Of a stretch of 22,605 bases of DNA, positions 7,875 to 14,980 are shown piece after piece (the first letter of the stretch is position 1; each line of letters begins with the position of its first letter). Under the pieces are notes generated by a model. That model had not been told where the DNA came from. It did no database searches and was given only the letters and a program-made list of their open reading frames with translations. The translations under genes were made by a program, and so were the position numbers. The DNA lies in the NCBI GenBank assembly GCA_900545725.1, contig URAI01000034.1, positions 1 to 22,605 on the forward strand, read 5' to 3'. Origin of the DNA: an uncultured Eubacterium sp. Lineage in GTDB: Bacteria; Bacillota; Clostridia; Lachnospirales; Lachnospiraceae.

Positions 7875-8444
7875 ATGAACACAGACTATCTGTCACAAAA
7901 TGTGTCTGAAAATTTAAAAAGAATACGTCAGTCAAAAGGAATGAGCCTTGAACAGGTTGCAGAGCAGACAGGTGTCAGCAAAAGCATGCTGGCACAAATA
8001 GAAAGAGGAACAGCTAATCCATCGCTTGGTGTACTTGGAAAAATTACAAGTGGTCTTAGAATAGAATTTCAGACACTTATAAATCAGCCTAAGCAGGAAT
8101 ACTGTCTGGTAATACCGGAAAATCTTATACCAACGAAAGAACTTGAAGCACAATATAAAGTATGGACCTGTTTTCCATTTGAAGATTCACAATCCGTTGA
8201 GGTATATCGTATTGATATAGAACCGGGAGGTGTGTATGTTAGTGGAAGCCACGGCGAAAAGACCCGTGAATATATCTCGGTAATTGATGGCACACTAACG
8301 ATAGATTGTTATAATCATCTGCAGCATATAAAAAAAGGGCAGGTATATAAGTTCGAGACCGACCAGCCTCATATATACAGGAATGATGGTATGAAAAAGG
8401 CAAGCTGTGTGTGTTTCTTTTTGGACTATACCAATATAAAGTAA
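7875..8444 (+). CDS. XRE-family regulator with C-terminal cupin domain
   Basis: A 189-aa transcription factor. Residues 11-66 form a helix-turn-helix of the XRE/HTH_3 type (LKRIRQSKGMSLEQVAEQTG, then VSKSMLAQIERGTANPS). Residues about 105-185 form a small cupin barrel (EPGGVYVSGSHGEKTREYISVIDGTLTI, DQPHIYRNDG), which usually senses a small ligand. This is the architecture of PuuR, the putrescine-pathway repressor, and related regulators of amine and amino-acid catabolism. It is the last gene of the run 4512-8444, 18 bp after the dehydrogenase, and probably controls the cluster. The cupin has H126 and H166 as possible ligand residues but not a complete canonical metal set. The ATG at 7875 follows GTGAGGAATTA. 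Confidence 0.9.
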   Translation: MNTDYLSQNVSENLKRIRQSKGMSLEQVAEQTGVSKSMLAQIERGTANPSLGVLGKITSGLRIEFQTLINQPKQEYCLVIPENLIPTKELEAQYKVWTCFPFEDSQSVEVYRIDIEPGGVYVSGSHGEKTREYISVIDGTLTIDCYNHLQHIKKGQVYKFETDQPHIYRNDGMKKASCVCFFLDYTNIK

Positions 8445-8489
8445 TTATCAGTATGTTACATTTTGGACAGATTATACATGATAAGACGA

Positions 8490-8509
8490 GGAAGTATTAA
8501 TATTTCCTA
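8490..8509. promoter_or_regulatory. 20-bp palindrome downstream of the XRE gene
   Basis: AGGAAGTATT at 8490-8499 is followed immediately by AATATTTCCT at 8500-8509, an inverted repeat with no spacer and one mismatch (G-T). It lies 45 bp after the regulator's stop. A spacer-less dyad is more like a protein-binding site than a terminator, but the binding partner is unknown. Confidence 0.35.
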
Positions 8510-8555
8510 TGCTTGTAGTTACTGACCAGAAAGGAATGTTTATTCAGCATGTTTT

Positions 8556-8579
8556 AGCACGGATTTTTCCGTGCTTTTT
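8556..8579 (+). terminator. Strong intrinsic terminator closing the catabolic operon
   Basis: AGCACGGA (8556-8563) pairs perfectly with TCCGTGCT (8568-8575) around a TTTT loop and is followed by a T-rich tract from 8575 onward. Confidence 0.88.
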
Positions 8580-8745
8580 ATTTTGCTTTATAGGACTTAC
8601 TTAGTAAATGGATTATTTTTGTCGCCTTTTTAGCGACCATTAAGATTTTTAGGAAGATAAAATGTATATATGTATGATTTATTAAGCGTAATAGTTTTGT
8701 AAGTGTATAAAAAATAATCTGCTGGTTTAAAAAACAGACCCAAAG

Positions 8746-8754
8746 TGCTATACT
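8746..8754 (+). promoter_or_regulatory. Extended -10 promoter for the TtcA-like gene
   Basis: TGC followed by TATACT (8749-8754) matches an extended -10 element. No good -35 lies upstream. The start would be near 8761, giving a leader of about 70 nt. Confidence 0.5.
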
Positions 8755-8829
8755 ATCTAATATCAGACGGTGAAGAAGGCAGAGAGAAGATAATCATTTA
8801 TAGAGTTGGAGAGGGAGAACATAAATAAT

Positions 8830-9552
8830 ATGCAGCAAAAGAAACTGTTAAGTCTAATAAGACAGGCTATAAAAGATTATAATATGATAGACGAAGGCGA
8901 CAGGATAGCTGTAGGCGTTTCAGGAGGAAAAGATTCACTTACATTATTATATGCAATGAAGCTGATTCAGAGCTTTTACCCTAAGCATTTTGAATTATAT
9001 GCAATTACATGTAATGTCGGATTTGATGGTATGGATTTTACAGGGGTTAGAAAATATTGTGAGAGTCTTAGTGTACCATATGAACAGGTAGATACTAATA
9101 TTGCAAGGATTGTATTTAATGATAATAAAGATGAAAGACCTTGTTCTTTATGTGCTAAGTTAAGAAAAGGCGCTATGTATAAGCGCTTAGGTGAGCTTGG
9201 TATAAATAAGATTGCATATGCACACAATAAGGATGATTTTATTGAAACAGCGCTTATGTCACTCATATATGAAGGAAGATTTTATGCATTTCCACCTGTG
9301 ACGTATCTTCCCGAAGCAGGTGTTACGGTTCTGCGTCCGATGATGTATGTTCCTGAGAAGGGAATTGTTAATTTTGTAACAGGTATGGGTATAAATGTAG
9401 TTAAAAATACCTGTCCGGTTGATGGCTCAACTAAAAGAGAGTATGCAAAAAAGCTCATGGAACAGATAAACAGGGAAAATCCCGGAGCAAAGGAAAGAAT
9501 TATGACGGCTATTGTAAATGGAGATTTTAAAGACTGGCCAGAGAAACGATAA
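8830..9552 (+). CDS. TtcA-like PP-loop ATPase (predicted tRNA thiolation)
   Basis: A 240-aa PP-loop (adenylating) enzyme of the TtcA/TilS superfamily. Residues 26-36 read IAVGVSGGKDS, the ATP-pyrophosphatase P-loop. The central CSLC (105-108) in ERPCSLCAKLRKGAMY and the later Cys in NTCPVDG (C195) are the cysteines that hold a 4Fe-4S cluster or act in thiolation in TtcA. TtcA makes 2-thiocytidine in tRNA; related bacterial paralogs exist whose target is unknown, so the exact tRNA position is open. The frame also has a TTG at 8806. I prefer ATG 8830 because GGAGAGGGAG lies 12-13 bp ahead and the residues added by the TTG do not match the family. The next gene starts 37 bp downstream and is probably co-transcribed. 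Confidence 0.85.
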   Translation: MQQKKLLSLIRQAIKDYNMIDEGDRIAVGVSGGKDSLTLLYAMKLIQSFYPKHFELYAITCNVGFDGMDFTGVRKYCESLSVPYEQVDTNIARIVFNDNKDERPCSLCAKLRKGAMYKRLGELGINKIAYAHNKDDFIETALMSLIYEGRFYAFPPVTYLPEAGVTVLRPMMYVPEKGIVNFVTGMGINVVKNTCPVDGSTKREYAKKLMEQINRENPGAKERIMTAIVNGDFKDWPEKR

Positions 9553-9589
9553 TGAAAATAATATAACTATTGATAAAACTGGGGGCAGC

Positions 9590-10102
9590 ATGAAACCAAA
9601 GTATTCTAGACTTTATTACAGATATGAATTAAATAATGACGTATATCAGGAAATATCAGAATTGTCAAGAACAGTGTCAATCCAGCTTGCACCACAGATA
9701 AGGCTTTTACAAAATGCTGATCAGGAAGTAGTTGACAGACTTGCCTCAGATATTATTAATACAATTCCACTTTGGAGAAACCAGATGGTACTTGCTCTTG
9801 GAATAGAACATACAAGAAAAGCCCTGGATGCACAGAGTGCTGTTAATGAAATGACTAATGAACTTCTAAGAAAAAATGCAGAAACTCTTAAGATGGGAGC
9901 CATTGATGCGGCAAAGGCAAGTGAAAATGGCATTGTTGATATTGAAACTCTAAGAAAATGCAATGATGATATTATAAGCTCAATAAATGAGGTTGTTAAG
10001 ATCCATGAAGAGGGTTCAAGAAAACGTGCAGAGGCAGAGGTAGAAATCGTAAGGATTGAAGAAGAGTTAAAGCAGGCATTACTTACGGCTGGTAACAGAT
10101 AG
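9590..10102 (+). CDS. telA: TelA (toxic anion resistance) protein, C-terminal part only
   Basis: The 170-aa product matches the C-terminal half of TelA/KlaA-family proteins. The conserved run starts at TVSIQLAPQIRLLQ and continues through INTIPLWRNQMVLALGIEHTRKAL, TNELLRKNAETLK, GIVDIETLRKCNDDIISSINEVVKI and HEEGSRKRAEAE, ending in a coiled-coil tail. Full-length TelA is about 360-390 aa, so the N-terminal half is absent. The ATG at 9590 has GGGGG at 9581-9585 ahead of it, so the fragment may still be translated; in-frame codons upstream (from 9518) lie inside the TtcA-like gene and do not look like TelA. The first ~28 residues (KPKYSRLYYRYELNND) are tyrosine-rich and unlike TelA. The family is linked to tellurite and cell-envelope stress resistance. 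This is either a decayed gene or a short paralog. Confidence 0.82.
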   Translation: MKPKYSRLYYRYELNNDVYQEISELSRTVSIQLAPQIRLLQNADQEVVDRLASDIINTIPLWRNQMVLALGIEHTRKALDAQSAVNEMTNELLRKNAETLKMGAIDAAKASENGIVDIETLRKCNDDIISSINEVVKIHEEGSRKRAEAEVEIVRIEEELKQALLTAGNR

Positions 10103-10316
10103 TTTTAACGTAAAGAATATCATTGAAAATGCTGTTTATACATAAGAAAATATAATTTTAGGGATGATTATGATAAAGTGGCACAGATTAAGGGTGGGCT
10201 GATTAACAGTGAACAGGCTTATTATGTATCTGAAAAAGATTAAAAAATGTAATTTATAAATATATAATGTTAATTATATTTATAATAAAATTTTAATAGT
10301 TCAATATATAATAATC

Positions 10317-10325
10317 TGATATAAT
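10317..10325 (+). promoter_or_regulatory. Extended -10 promoter for the FKBP gene
   Basis: TGA followed by a perfect TATAAT (10320-10325) forms an extended -10 in very AT-rich DNA. A start near 10332 gives a leader of about 50 nt. A second TATAAT at 10355-10360 is too close to the ribosome binding site to serve. The rest of 10103-10380 shows no supported gene. Confidence 0.5.
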
Positions 10326-10380
10326 GATTTTCATGCTTATATAAATATGCATACTATAATAAATTTTTGGAGGAAGCCAA

Positions 10381-10806
10381 GTGAGTAACGAAAACAAAAA
10401 ATGTAAGGTTCATTATACAGGAACTTTTAACGATGGAACTAAGTTTGATTCATCATATGACAGAGGAGAGCCATTAGAATTCGTATGTGGTGCCGGAATG
10501 ATGATTAAGGGTTTTGATGAAGCTGTAAAGGATATGGAAGTAGGACAGATAAAGGATATACATCTTATGCCGGAAGAAGCATATGGACAGCCTGACCCTG
10601 AGAATATTTTTACAGTACAGATAAGCAGCCTCCCGGGTTCAGAGGAGCTTACGAAGGGACAACAGGTGTATCTTTCTAATGAACTTGGACAGCCATTTCC
10701 TGTTAAAGTTGTTGAAAAGGATGATACGACAATTACATTTGATGCTAACCATGAGATGGCAGGCAAGGAGCTTAACTTTAAAATAGAGCTTGTTGAGATT
10801 GTTTAA
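10381..10806 (+). CDS. SlyD-like FKBP-type peptidyl-prolyl isomerase
   Basis: A 141-aa cytoplasmic prolyl isomerase/chaperone. The FKBP core is split as in SlyD. The first part (about 6-65) carries VHYTGTFNDGTKFDSSYDRGEPLEF and GAGMMIKGFDEAVKDMEVG. An inserted chaperone (IF) domain covers about 70-125, and the closing strand holds DANHEMAGKELNFKIELVEI, equivalent to the SlyD DxNHPLAGxxLxF motif. The His/Cys-rich metal-binding tail of Escherichia coli SlyD is absent. The start is GTG, supported by GGAGG (10369-10373) 7 bp upstream; no in-frame ATG lies near the domain start. It stands alone with its own promoter and a hairpin downstream. Confidence 0.92.
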   Translation: MSNENKKCKVHYTGTFNDGTKFDSSYDRGEPLEFVCGAGMMIKGFDEAVKDMEVGQIKDIHLMPEEAYGQPDPENIFTVQISSLPGSEELTKGQQVYLSNELGQPFPVKVVEKDDTTITFDANHEMAGKELNFKIELVEIV

Positions 10807-10829
10807 TATAATTAAATAATGTATTTATA

Positions 10830-10867
10830 AGCAGGAATTTATTATTTTCATATAATAAACTCCTGCT
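10830..10867 (+). terminator. Long stem-loop after the FKBP gene
   Basis: AGCAGGA (10830-10836) pairs with TCCTGCT (10861-10867), and after one mismatch TTTATTA (10838-10844) pairs with TAATAAA (10853-10859), leaving an 8-nt loop. No T-tract follows on the plus strand, so it may act as a 3' stabiliser rather than an efficient terminator. Confidence 0.55.
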
Positions 10868-11001
10868 AAAATATTATAGCCGGGGAATGTGAATTAAATG
10901 GCTCAGAGCCGGATGTATTAATCGTTAAATGTAATAAACGTATTAATCTGCGATAAATGTATTAATAAAATAAATGTATGGAAAAAATGTTTTAAATGTA
11001 G

Positions 11002-11007
11002 TATAAT
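11002..11007 (+). promoter_or_regulatory. -10 element ahead of the structured RNA
   Basis: A perfect TATAAT at 11002-11007 lies 5-7 bp before the first base of the structured segment (11012-11014). The -35 region (around 10979-10984) is poor. The spacing fits transcription starting at the structured RNA's own 5' end. Confidence 0.5.
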
Positions 11008-11011
11008 TTTT

Positions 11012-11110
11012 GTGGTCATCAGTCCCGGGAGGGGTGCTGTGTAAGCGGCATTGTTGGAGTCTAGGCTCACTCATATTTTTCCCGTAGAACTCGCAACAGC
11101 TGATGGTTTT
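11012..11110 (+). ncRNA. Candidate pseudoknotted structured RNA / leader of the RelA-like gene
   Basis: The segment folds by eye into nested helices. A closing stem pairs 11017-11022 (CATCAG) with 11100-11105. A second helix pairs 11052-11060 with 11089-11098 (9 bp, one bulged G at 11093). A small hairpin pairs 11035-11039 with 11046-11050. In addition, CGGGA at 11026-11030 can pair with TCCCG at 11080-11084 in the loop of the second helix, extended by G-U pairs, which would form a pseudoknot. The segment directly follows a TATAAT and ends in GGTTTT, then 60 nt lead to the start codon of the RelA/SpoT-domain gene. I do not recognise a known riboswitch consensus. It could be a cis-regulatory leader or a free-standing small RNA of about 100 nt. 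Confidence 0.55.
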
Positions 11111-11171
11111 ATATGAATATTTAATATTGTAATACCGTAGCAGGGGATATACGGATATAGGAGACAAAATT

Positions 11172-13007
11172 ATGGGCGAAGACAGAGTTAATGAGCTTTT
11201 TTGCAGGGAAAATGTAGAAAAAATAATAGTACCGGATATAGTAAAGGTTGATTTATTAAGCATAATAGAAGAAAAGTTAAAAAAAGCAGGCTTTTATTAT
11301 AGAATAGCTTACAGAGTGAAAGCTGTTGATTCTATGGTAGATAAGCTGATATATAAGGATTATCAAAGACCGGGAACTGAGAATGAAGATAAGAAGATGC
11401 AGGATCTTATAGGAATAAGGATTATGCTGTATTTTACAGATGATGTTGATATCTGCCGTAATCTTTTAGATACTTTATTTGCAGAGCCGGGGGAATGGGT
11501 TACTACAGAGAATAATGAATATGAATTTAAGGCTATGAAAGTTAATGGAATATTCAGACTGCCGGCATATCTTAGCAAAACTATAGTTAATCCTGTTCTT
11601 TCTGATTATGTTGATGATACATTTGAAGTACAGGTTAGAACTAATTCATTTGAAGGCTGGCACGAAATAGAGCATGATTTAAGATATAAGGGTTCAGCAT
11701 TTGGCATAGGAAATGAAGCATTGGCACGTAAGATGAACAGTATTCTTGCAACTCTTGAATTATGTGATGATTCAATAGTTAAACTGTTAGAGGATCTTGG
11801 GCATCAGCATTATAAGGATAAGAAGTGGTCTGATATGATAAGATGTCATTACAGACTTAAGCTTGATAATGAGCAGCTTCATCCTGCGGTTCAAAAGGTT
11901 CTTGATGCTGATACTAACCTTGCCAAGATTTTCTTTAAGTTCGAAAGAGAAAAGGCAATAAGACAGTTATGGAATAATACAACAGACAGAGGCGTTGAAC
12001 TGACAGTCACTAATATAATAAGGGTTGTCAATCAGATAGGACCTAATGATGAAAGATTACGGGAAGCATTTAATATCATAGACAATCAGAAGAATATCGA
12101 GTCCGAGAATATTATAAGGCGGCGTAAGTTTGAACCTTTTAAGCTGCTTGGTAAGTTCAAGGTATTTCAGGCAGAGACTTATATAGATACAAGTAATTTG
12201 AGCACACATGCAGCATTTAAAAAGGCGGCCTCATATATATATTCATGGGTAAGATCAAGGTTTATTGAAGTATTTCCTGCTATGGGGGAGGCGATTACAC
12301 CATTCTTTGCGGGACAGCCAGGATATATGGTAGAACTTCATTATGATGAAGAAAAATGTTATTTCAGGGAAACTACGTCGCATGTGGATTCAAAGATTGC
12401 AAGCAGAATCTGGATATCTAATGCGATAATAAGTCTTGATGATAACGGACTTAAATTTAATGTCAGTAATGAATATGCAGAGCCTGATGAAAGATACAGA
12501 GACAGTGAGAATGTGCTGTTTTCAAGACCTAATTTCTATGGTGAGATAGCAGATAATATAGGAATTATTGATGTAATACGTCTAAAAGAGGATGTAAGAC
12601 ATATAACAGATATTAATTATAATAATATGAAGCTTCTTATAAAGGATACACAAAGAAAGTTTCCTGTTATTGTATTTATGGCAGAGGATATGGCATGGAT
12701 TGATAAGTTTGATGTCAATTATTTTGCTTATCTTGTAGGATATTATGCTCATATATGCATGATTGATGATAAATCACTGTGCAGCGAGTTTGCAATGGAA
12801 TATGGACTTGATATGGATAGATTTCAGGATTCCATAACGGTATTCTATCCGGGCAGATGTCCGCAGACAAGCTATAAATCTGATATTATAGAGACTACAT
12901 TTGAAGTAATTAAGCTTGAGCAGAAGCGTTACTGGAATGAAAAAGGATGCCGGGCATACAGAAGGCAGCTTGTAGCACAGATAAGAGAGAATAATATTGA
13001 AGGTTAG
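11172..13007 (+). CDS. Multidomain protein with divergent RelA/SpoT nucleotidyltransferase domain
   Basis: A 611-aa protein, longer than small alarmone synthetases and without an HD hydrolase or TGS domain. Residues about 25-175 match a RelA/SpoT synthetase fold. YRVKAVDSMVDKL (47-59) is the ATP-binding RxKxxxS block, QDLIGIRIMLYF (77-88) the D-x-x-G-x-R strand, and FEVQVRTNSFEGWHEIEHDLRYK (151-173) the ExQxRT catalytic block with E152. The GY-x-S-x-H guanosine loop expected near 125-135 is replaced by NGIFRLPAYLS, so the acceptor site is altered. The remaining ~400 residues show no domain I can name; a late section reads RKFPVIVFMAED and YFAYLVGYYAHICMID, an alpha/beta pattern. The ATG follows TAGGAGA at 11158-11164. 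It may be an alarmone or toxin-type pyrophosphokinase with another acceptor, or a non-catalytic sensor. Confidence 0.8.
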   Translation: MGEDRVNELFCRENVEKIIVPDIVKVDLLSIIEEKLKKAGFYYRIAYRVKAVDSMVDKLIYKDYQRPGTENEDKKMQDLIGIRIMLYFTDDVDICRNLLDTLFAEPGEWVTTENNEYEFKAMKVNGIFRLPAYLSKTIVNPVLSDYVDDTFEVQVRTNSFEGWHEIEHDLRYKGSAFGIGNEALARKMNSILATLELCDDSIVKLLEDLGHQHYKDKKWSDMIRCHYRLKLDNEQLHPAVQKVLDADTNLAKIFFKFEREKAIRQLWNNTTDRGVELTVTNIIRVVNQIGPNDERLREAFNIIDNQKNIESENIIRRRKFEPFKLLGKFKVFQAETYIDTSNLSTHAAFKKAASYIYSWVRSRFIEVFPAMGEAITPFFAGQPGYMVELHYDEEKCYFRETTSHVDSKIASRIWISNAIISLDDNGLKFNVSNEYAEPDERYRDSENVLFSRPNFYGEIADNIGIIDVIRLKEDVRHITDINYNNMKLLIKDTQRKFPVIVFMAEDMAWIDKFDVNYFAYLVGYYAHICMIDDKSLCSEFAMEYGLDMDRFQDSITVFYPGRCPQTSYKSDIIETTFEVIKLEQKRYWNEKGCRAYRRQLVAQIRENNIEG

Positions 13008-13033
13008 TGATTAAATATAATAAATATTTACTC

Positions 13034-13052
13034 AAAAAACAGTTGTTTTTTT
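13034..13052 (+). terminator. Weak A/T-stem terminator after the RelA-like gene
   Basis: AAAAAAC (13034-13040) pairs with GTTTTTT (13045-13051) around AGTT, followed by one more T. The stem is almost all A-T, so it is weak, but position and shape fit a terminator that could work in either direction. Confidence 0.4.
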
Positions 13053-13125
13053 AAATAAAATGCAATACCATATAAAAGCATAATTAAAAACGTAATACGC
13101 AGATATGCGAGAATGGAGAAATATA

Positions 13126-14778
13126 ATGGACAATACAAAATTAGCACAGCTTTTATTTCCAGAGGTGACACATACACCTGATTATTATGAGGAGAAGTTT
13201 CCATATAGAAAGCTGCCAAATAAAGCAGAAGTAACAAGAATGGCACCAAGCCCTACAGGATTTATTCATCTTGGTAATCTGTATAGTGCATTAGCAGATG
13301 AAAGAATTGCACATAGGAATGGCGGCGTATTTTACCTTAGAATTGAAGATACAGATGAAAAGCGTAAGGTTGATGGCGCAGTAGAAACAATTATTAACGT
13401 ATTGAGATATTTCGATATAGAATTTGATGAGGGTGCAGGTTTTGATGATGATGCACCACAAAATGTCTATGGACCATATTTCCAGAGACAGCGAGTTGAG
13501 ATATACCATACATATGCTAAGAGTCTTGTAGAAAGAGGACTTGCTTATCCTTGTTTTTGCACAGAGGAGGAGCTTAATAAAGTAAGGCAGGAGCAGGAAA
13601 ATGATAAGGTCCTTACAGGTTATTATGGAAAATATGCAGTATGCCGTAATCTTACATTTGAACAGATTGAAGAAAATATAAAGGCTGGCAAGCCTTATGT
13701 ATTAAGACTTCGTTCACAGGGCGACCCTGAAAAGGAAATAGTCTTTAAGGATGCTATTAAGGGAGATATAAAGCTTCCTGAAAATATCCATGACATTGTA
13801 TTATTAAAGAAAGATGGTATACCGACATATCATTTTGCACATGCAATTGATGACCATCTTATGAGAACAACTGTTGTTATAAGAGGTGGCGAGTGGCTTG
13901 CATCAGCACCAATCCATTATGAGCTTTTCCATGTATTAGGCTTTAAGATGCCTAAGTATGCCCATACAGCACATCTTATGAAGTTTGATGAGGAAACGGG
14001 TGGAAAGAGAAAGCTTTCAAAGAGAAAGGATCCGGAACTTTCTCTTGATTATTATAGAAAGGATGGATATCATCCATATTGTATGAAGGTATATCTTCTT
14101 ACACTTCTTAATTCTAATTTTGAAGAGTGGCATGAGAAGTTCCCTGATAAGGATATTAATGAGTTCCCATTTTCTGTAGAAAAGATGAGCCAGTCAGGTG
14201 CTTTATTTGATAAGGATAAGCTTCATAATATCTGTAAAAATGAGTTATCTAAGCTTTCAGAGAATGAAGTATATGATTTCCTTTATGACTGGGCAGTAGA
14301 AAATGAGCCTGAAAAAGCAAAGATATGGTTTGCAGATAAAGAAAAAATGCTTGGAATTTTAAGACTATATATGGGCGTTGGAATGAAGAGAAGAAGAAAA
14401 GACTTTATGTATGCAAGACAGATATTTGAAATGATTGGTTATTTCTTTGAGATGGGTTCAGAAGAGAAAGATGAATTCAGACTTGATAAGGAAACTGTTA
14501 ATACTGTATTAAATGAGTACCTTGAAATGTATAACCATGATGATGATAATTCAGAATGGTTTAATAAGTTAAAGGCAATTGCTGATAAACATGGTTTTGC
14601 TTCCGATATGAAAGCTTACAAGGCTAATCCGGAACAGTTTAAGGGCAATGTATCAGATATAGCTGAGATAGTAAGAATAGCAGTAACAGGAAGAGCTAAT
14701 ACACCTGATTTATGGTCAATTGTACATGTAATGGGTGAAGGACAGATGAAAGACAGAATAAAAAAAGCTATGATGTAA
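13126..14778 (+). CDS. gltX: Glutamyl-tRNA synthetase
   Basis: A 550-aa class Ib aminoacyl-tRNA synthetase that charges tRNA-Glu in the cytoplasm. The N-terminal catalytic domain has TRMAPSPTGFIHLGNLYSA (37-55), where HLGN is the HIGH motif, then YLRIEDTDEKR. The KMSKS-equivalent KLSKR lies at about 296-300. The second half is the helical anticodon-binding region. It is longer than the ~480-aa bacterial norm because of an N-terminal extension of about 35 residues and extra C-terminal sequence, a form seen in Clostridia. The frame begins at an ATG at 13105, but GGAG at 13115-13118 points to the ATG at 13126. Whether it also charges tRNA-Gln for GatCAB amidation cannot be told here. It appears to be transcribed alone. 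Confidence 0.93.
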   Translation: MDNTKLAQLLFPEVTHTPDYYEEKFPYRKLPNKAEVTRMAPSPTGFIHLGNLYSALADERIAHRNGGVFYLRIEDTDEKRKVDGAVETIINVLRYFDIEFDEGAGFDDDAPQNVYGPYFQRQRVEIYHTYAKSLVERGLAYPCFCTEEELNKVRQEQENDKVLTGYYGKYAVCRNLTFEQIEENIKAGKPYVLRLRSQGDPEKEIVFKDAIKGDIKLPENIHDIVLLKKDGIPTYHFAHAIDDHLMRTTVVIRGGEWLASAPIHYELFHVLGFKMPKYAHTAHLMKFDEETGGKRKLSKRKDPELSLDYYRKDGYHPYCMKVYLLTLLNSNFEEWHEKFPDKDINEFPFSVEKMSQSGALFDKDKLHNICKNELSKLSENEVYDFLYDWAVENEPEKAKIWFADKEKMLGILRLYMGVGMKRRRKDFMYARQIFEMIGYFFEMGSEEKDEFRLDKETVNTVLNEYLEMYNHDDDNSEWFNKLKAIADKHGFASDMKAYKANPEQFKGNVSDIAEIVRIAVTGRANTPDLWSIVHVMGEGQMKDRIKKAMM

Positions 14779-14882
14779 TATATTTTTTATAATATAAATT
14801 GGTATATGTATAGTTTTTAAAATATATCTATAAAATATGAAATGTAGAGTGTAGACATATTTGGAGTAAATTGTCTGGATTT

Positions 14883-14910
14883 AATTTGTGACAAAAATTT
14901 GTTACAAATT
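14883..14910. promoter_or_regulatory. Operator-like 12-bp inverted repeat at a promoter
   Basis: AATTTGTGACAA (14883-14894) and TTGTTACAAATT (14899-14910) form an inverted repeat with a 4-nt spacer and one mismatch. Its right edge meets the -35 of the promoter at 14910-14937. Size and position suggest the binding site of a dimeric regulator. The half-site resembles but does not match CRP- or Rex-type sites. Confidence 0.5.
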
Positions 14911-14937
14911 GGACATTTTATATTAATTTTTTATAAT
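14910..14937 (+). promoter_or_regulatory. Promoter for the 14981 gene
   Basis: TGGACA (14910-14915, 5 of 6 to TTGACA) and a perfect TATAAT (14932-14937) are separated by 16 bp. Transcription would start near 14944, about 37 nt before the ATG. The next gene (15616) follows closely and probably shares this promoter. Confidence 0.65.
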
Positions 14938-14980
14938 ATTATTGCTTTGGCAGTAATAAAACCCGGAAATGAGGACAGGC

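Larger units (their letters stand above)
8445..8829. other. Intergenic region with palindrome, terminator and promoter
   Basis: No gene is supported here. It contains a 20-bp palindrome (8490-8509), the operon terminator (8556-8579), a weak 5-bp hairpin (8621-8625/8633-8637) and an extended -10 promoter for the next gene (8746-8754). Confidence 0.7.
10807..11171. other. Intergenic region with hairpin, promoter and structured RNA
   Basis: These 365 bp hold the hairpin after the FKBP gene (10830-10867), a promoter (-10 at 11002-11007), a strongly structured segment (11012-11110) and a small hairpin just ahead of the RelA-like gene. The structured segment is visibly richer in G and C than the flanking DNA. 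No protein-coding frame is supported. Confidence 0.7.

Noticed and set aside
8621..8637. GTCGC/GCGAC hairpin after the catabolic operon terminator
   Set aside because: Only 5 bp, no T-tract, and a strong terminator lies just upstream.
10163..10243. Short open stretch after telA ending in INSEQAYYVSEKD
   Set aside because: It looks protein-like, but has no start codon with a ribosome binding site, is closed by stops upstream and matches no family I know. It could be a gene scrap, not a supported gene.
11135..11154. CCGTA/TACGG hairpin just before the RelA-like ribosome binding site
   Set aside because: Only 5 bp and it does not cover the ribosome binding site. It might be part of an expression platform for the RNA upstream, but it is too weak to call alone.
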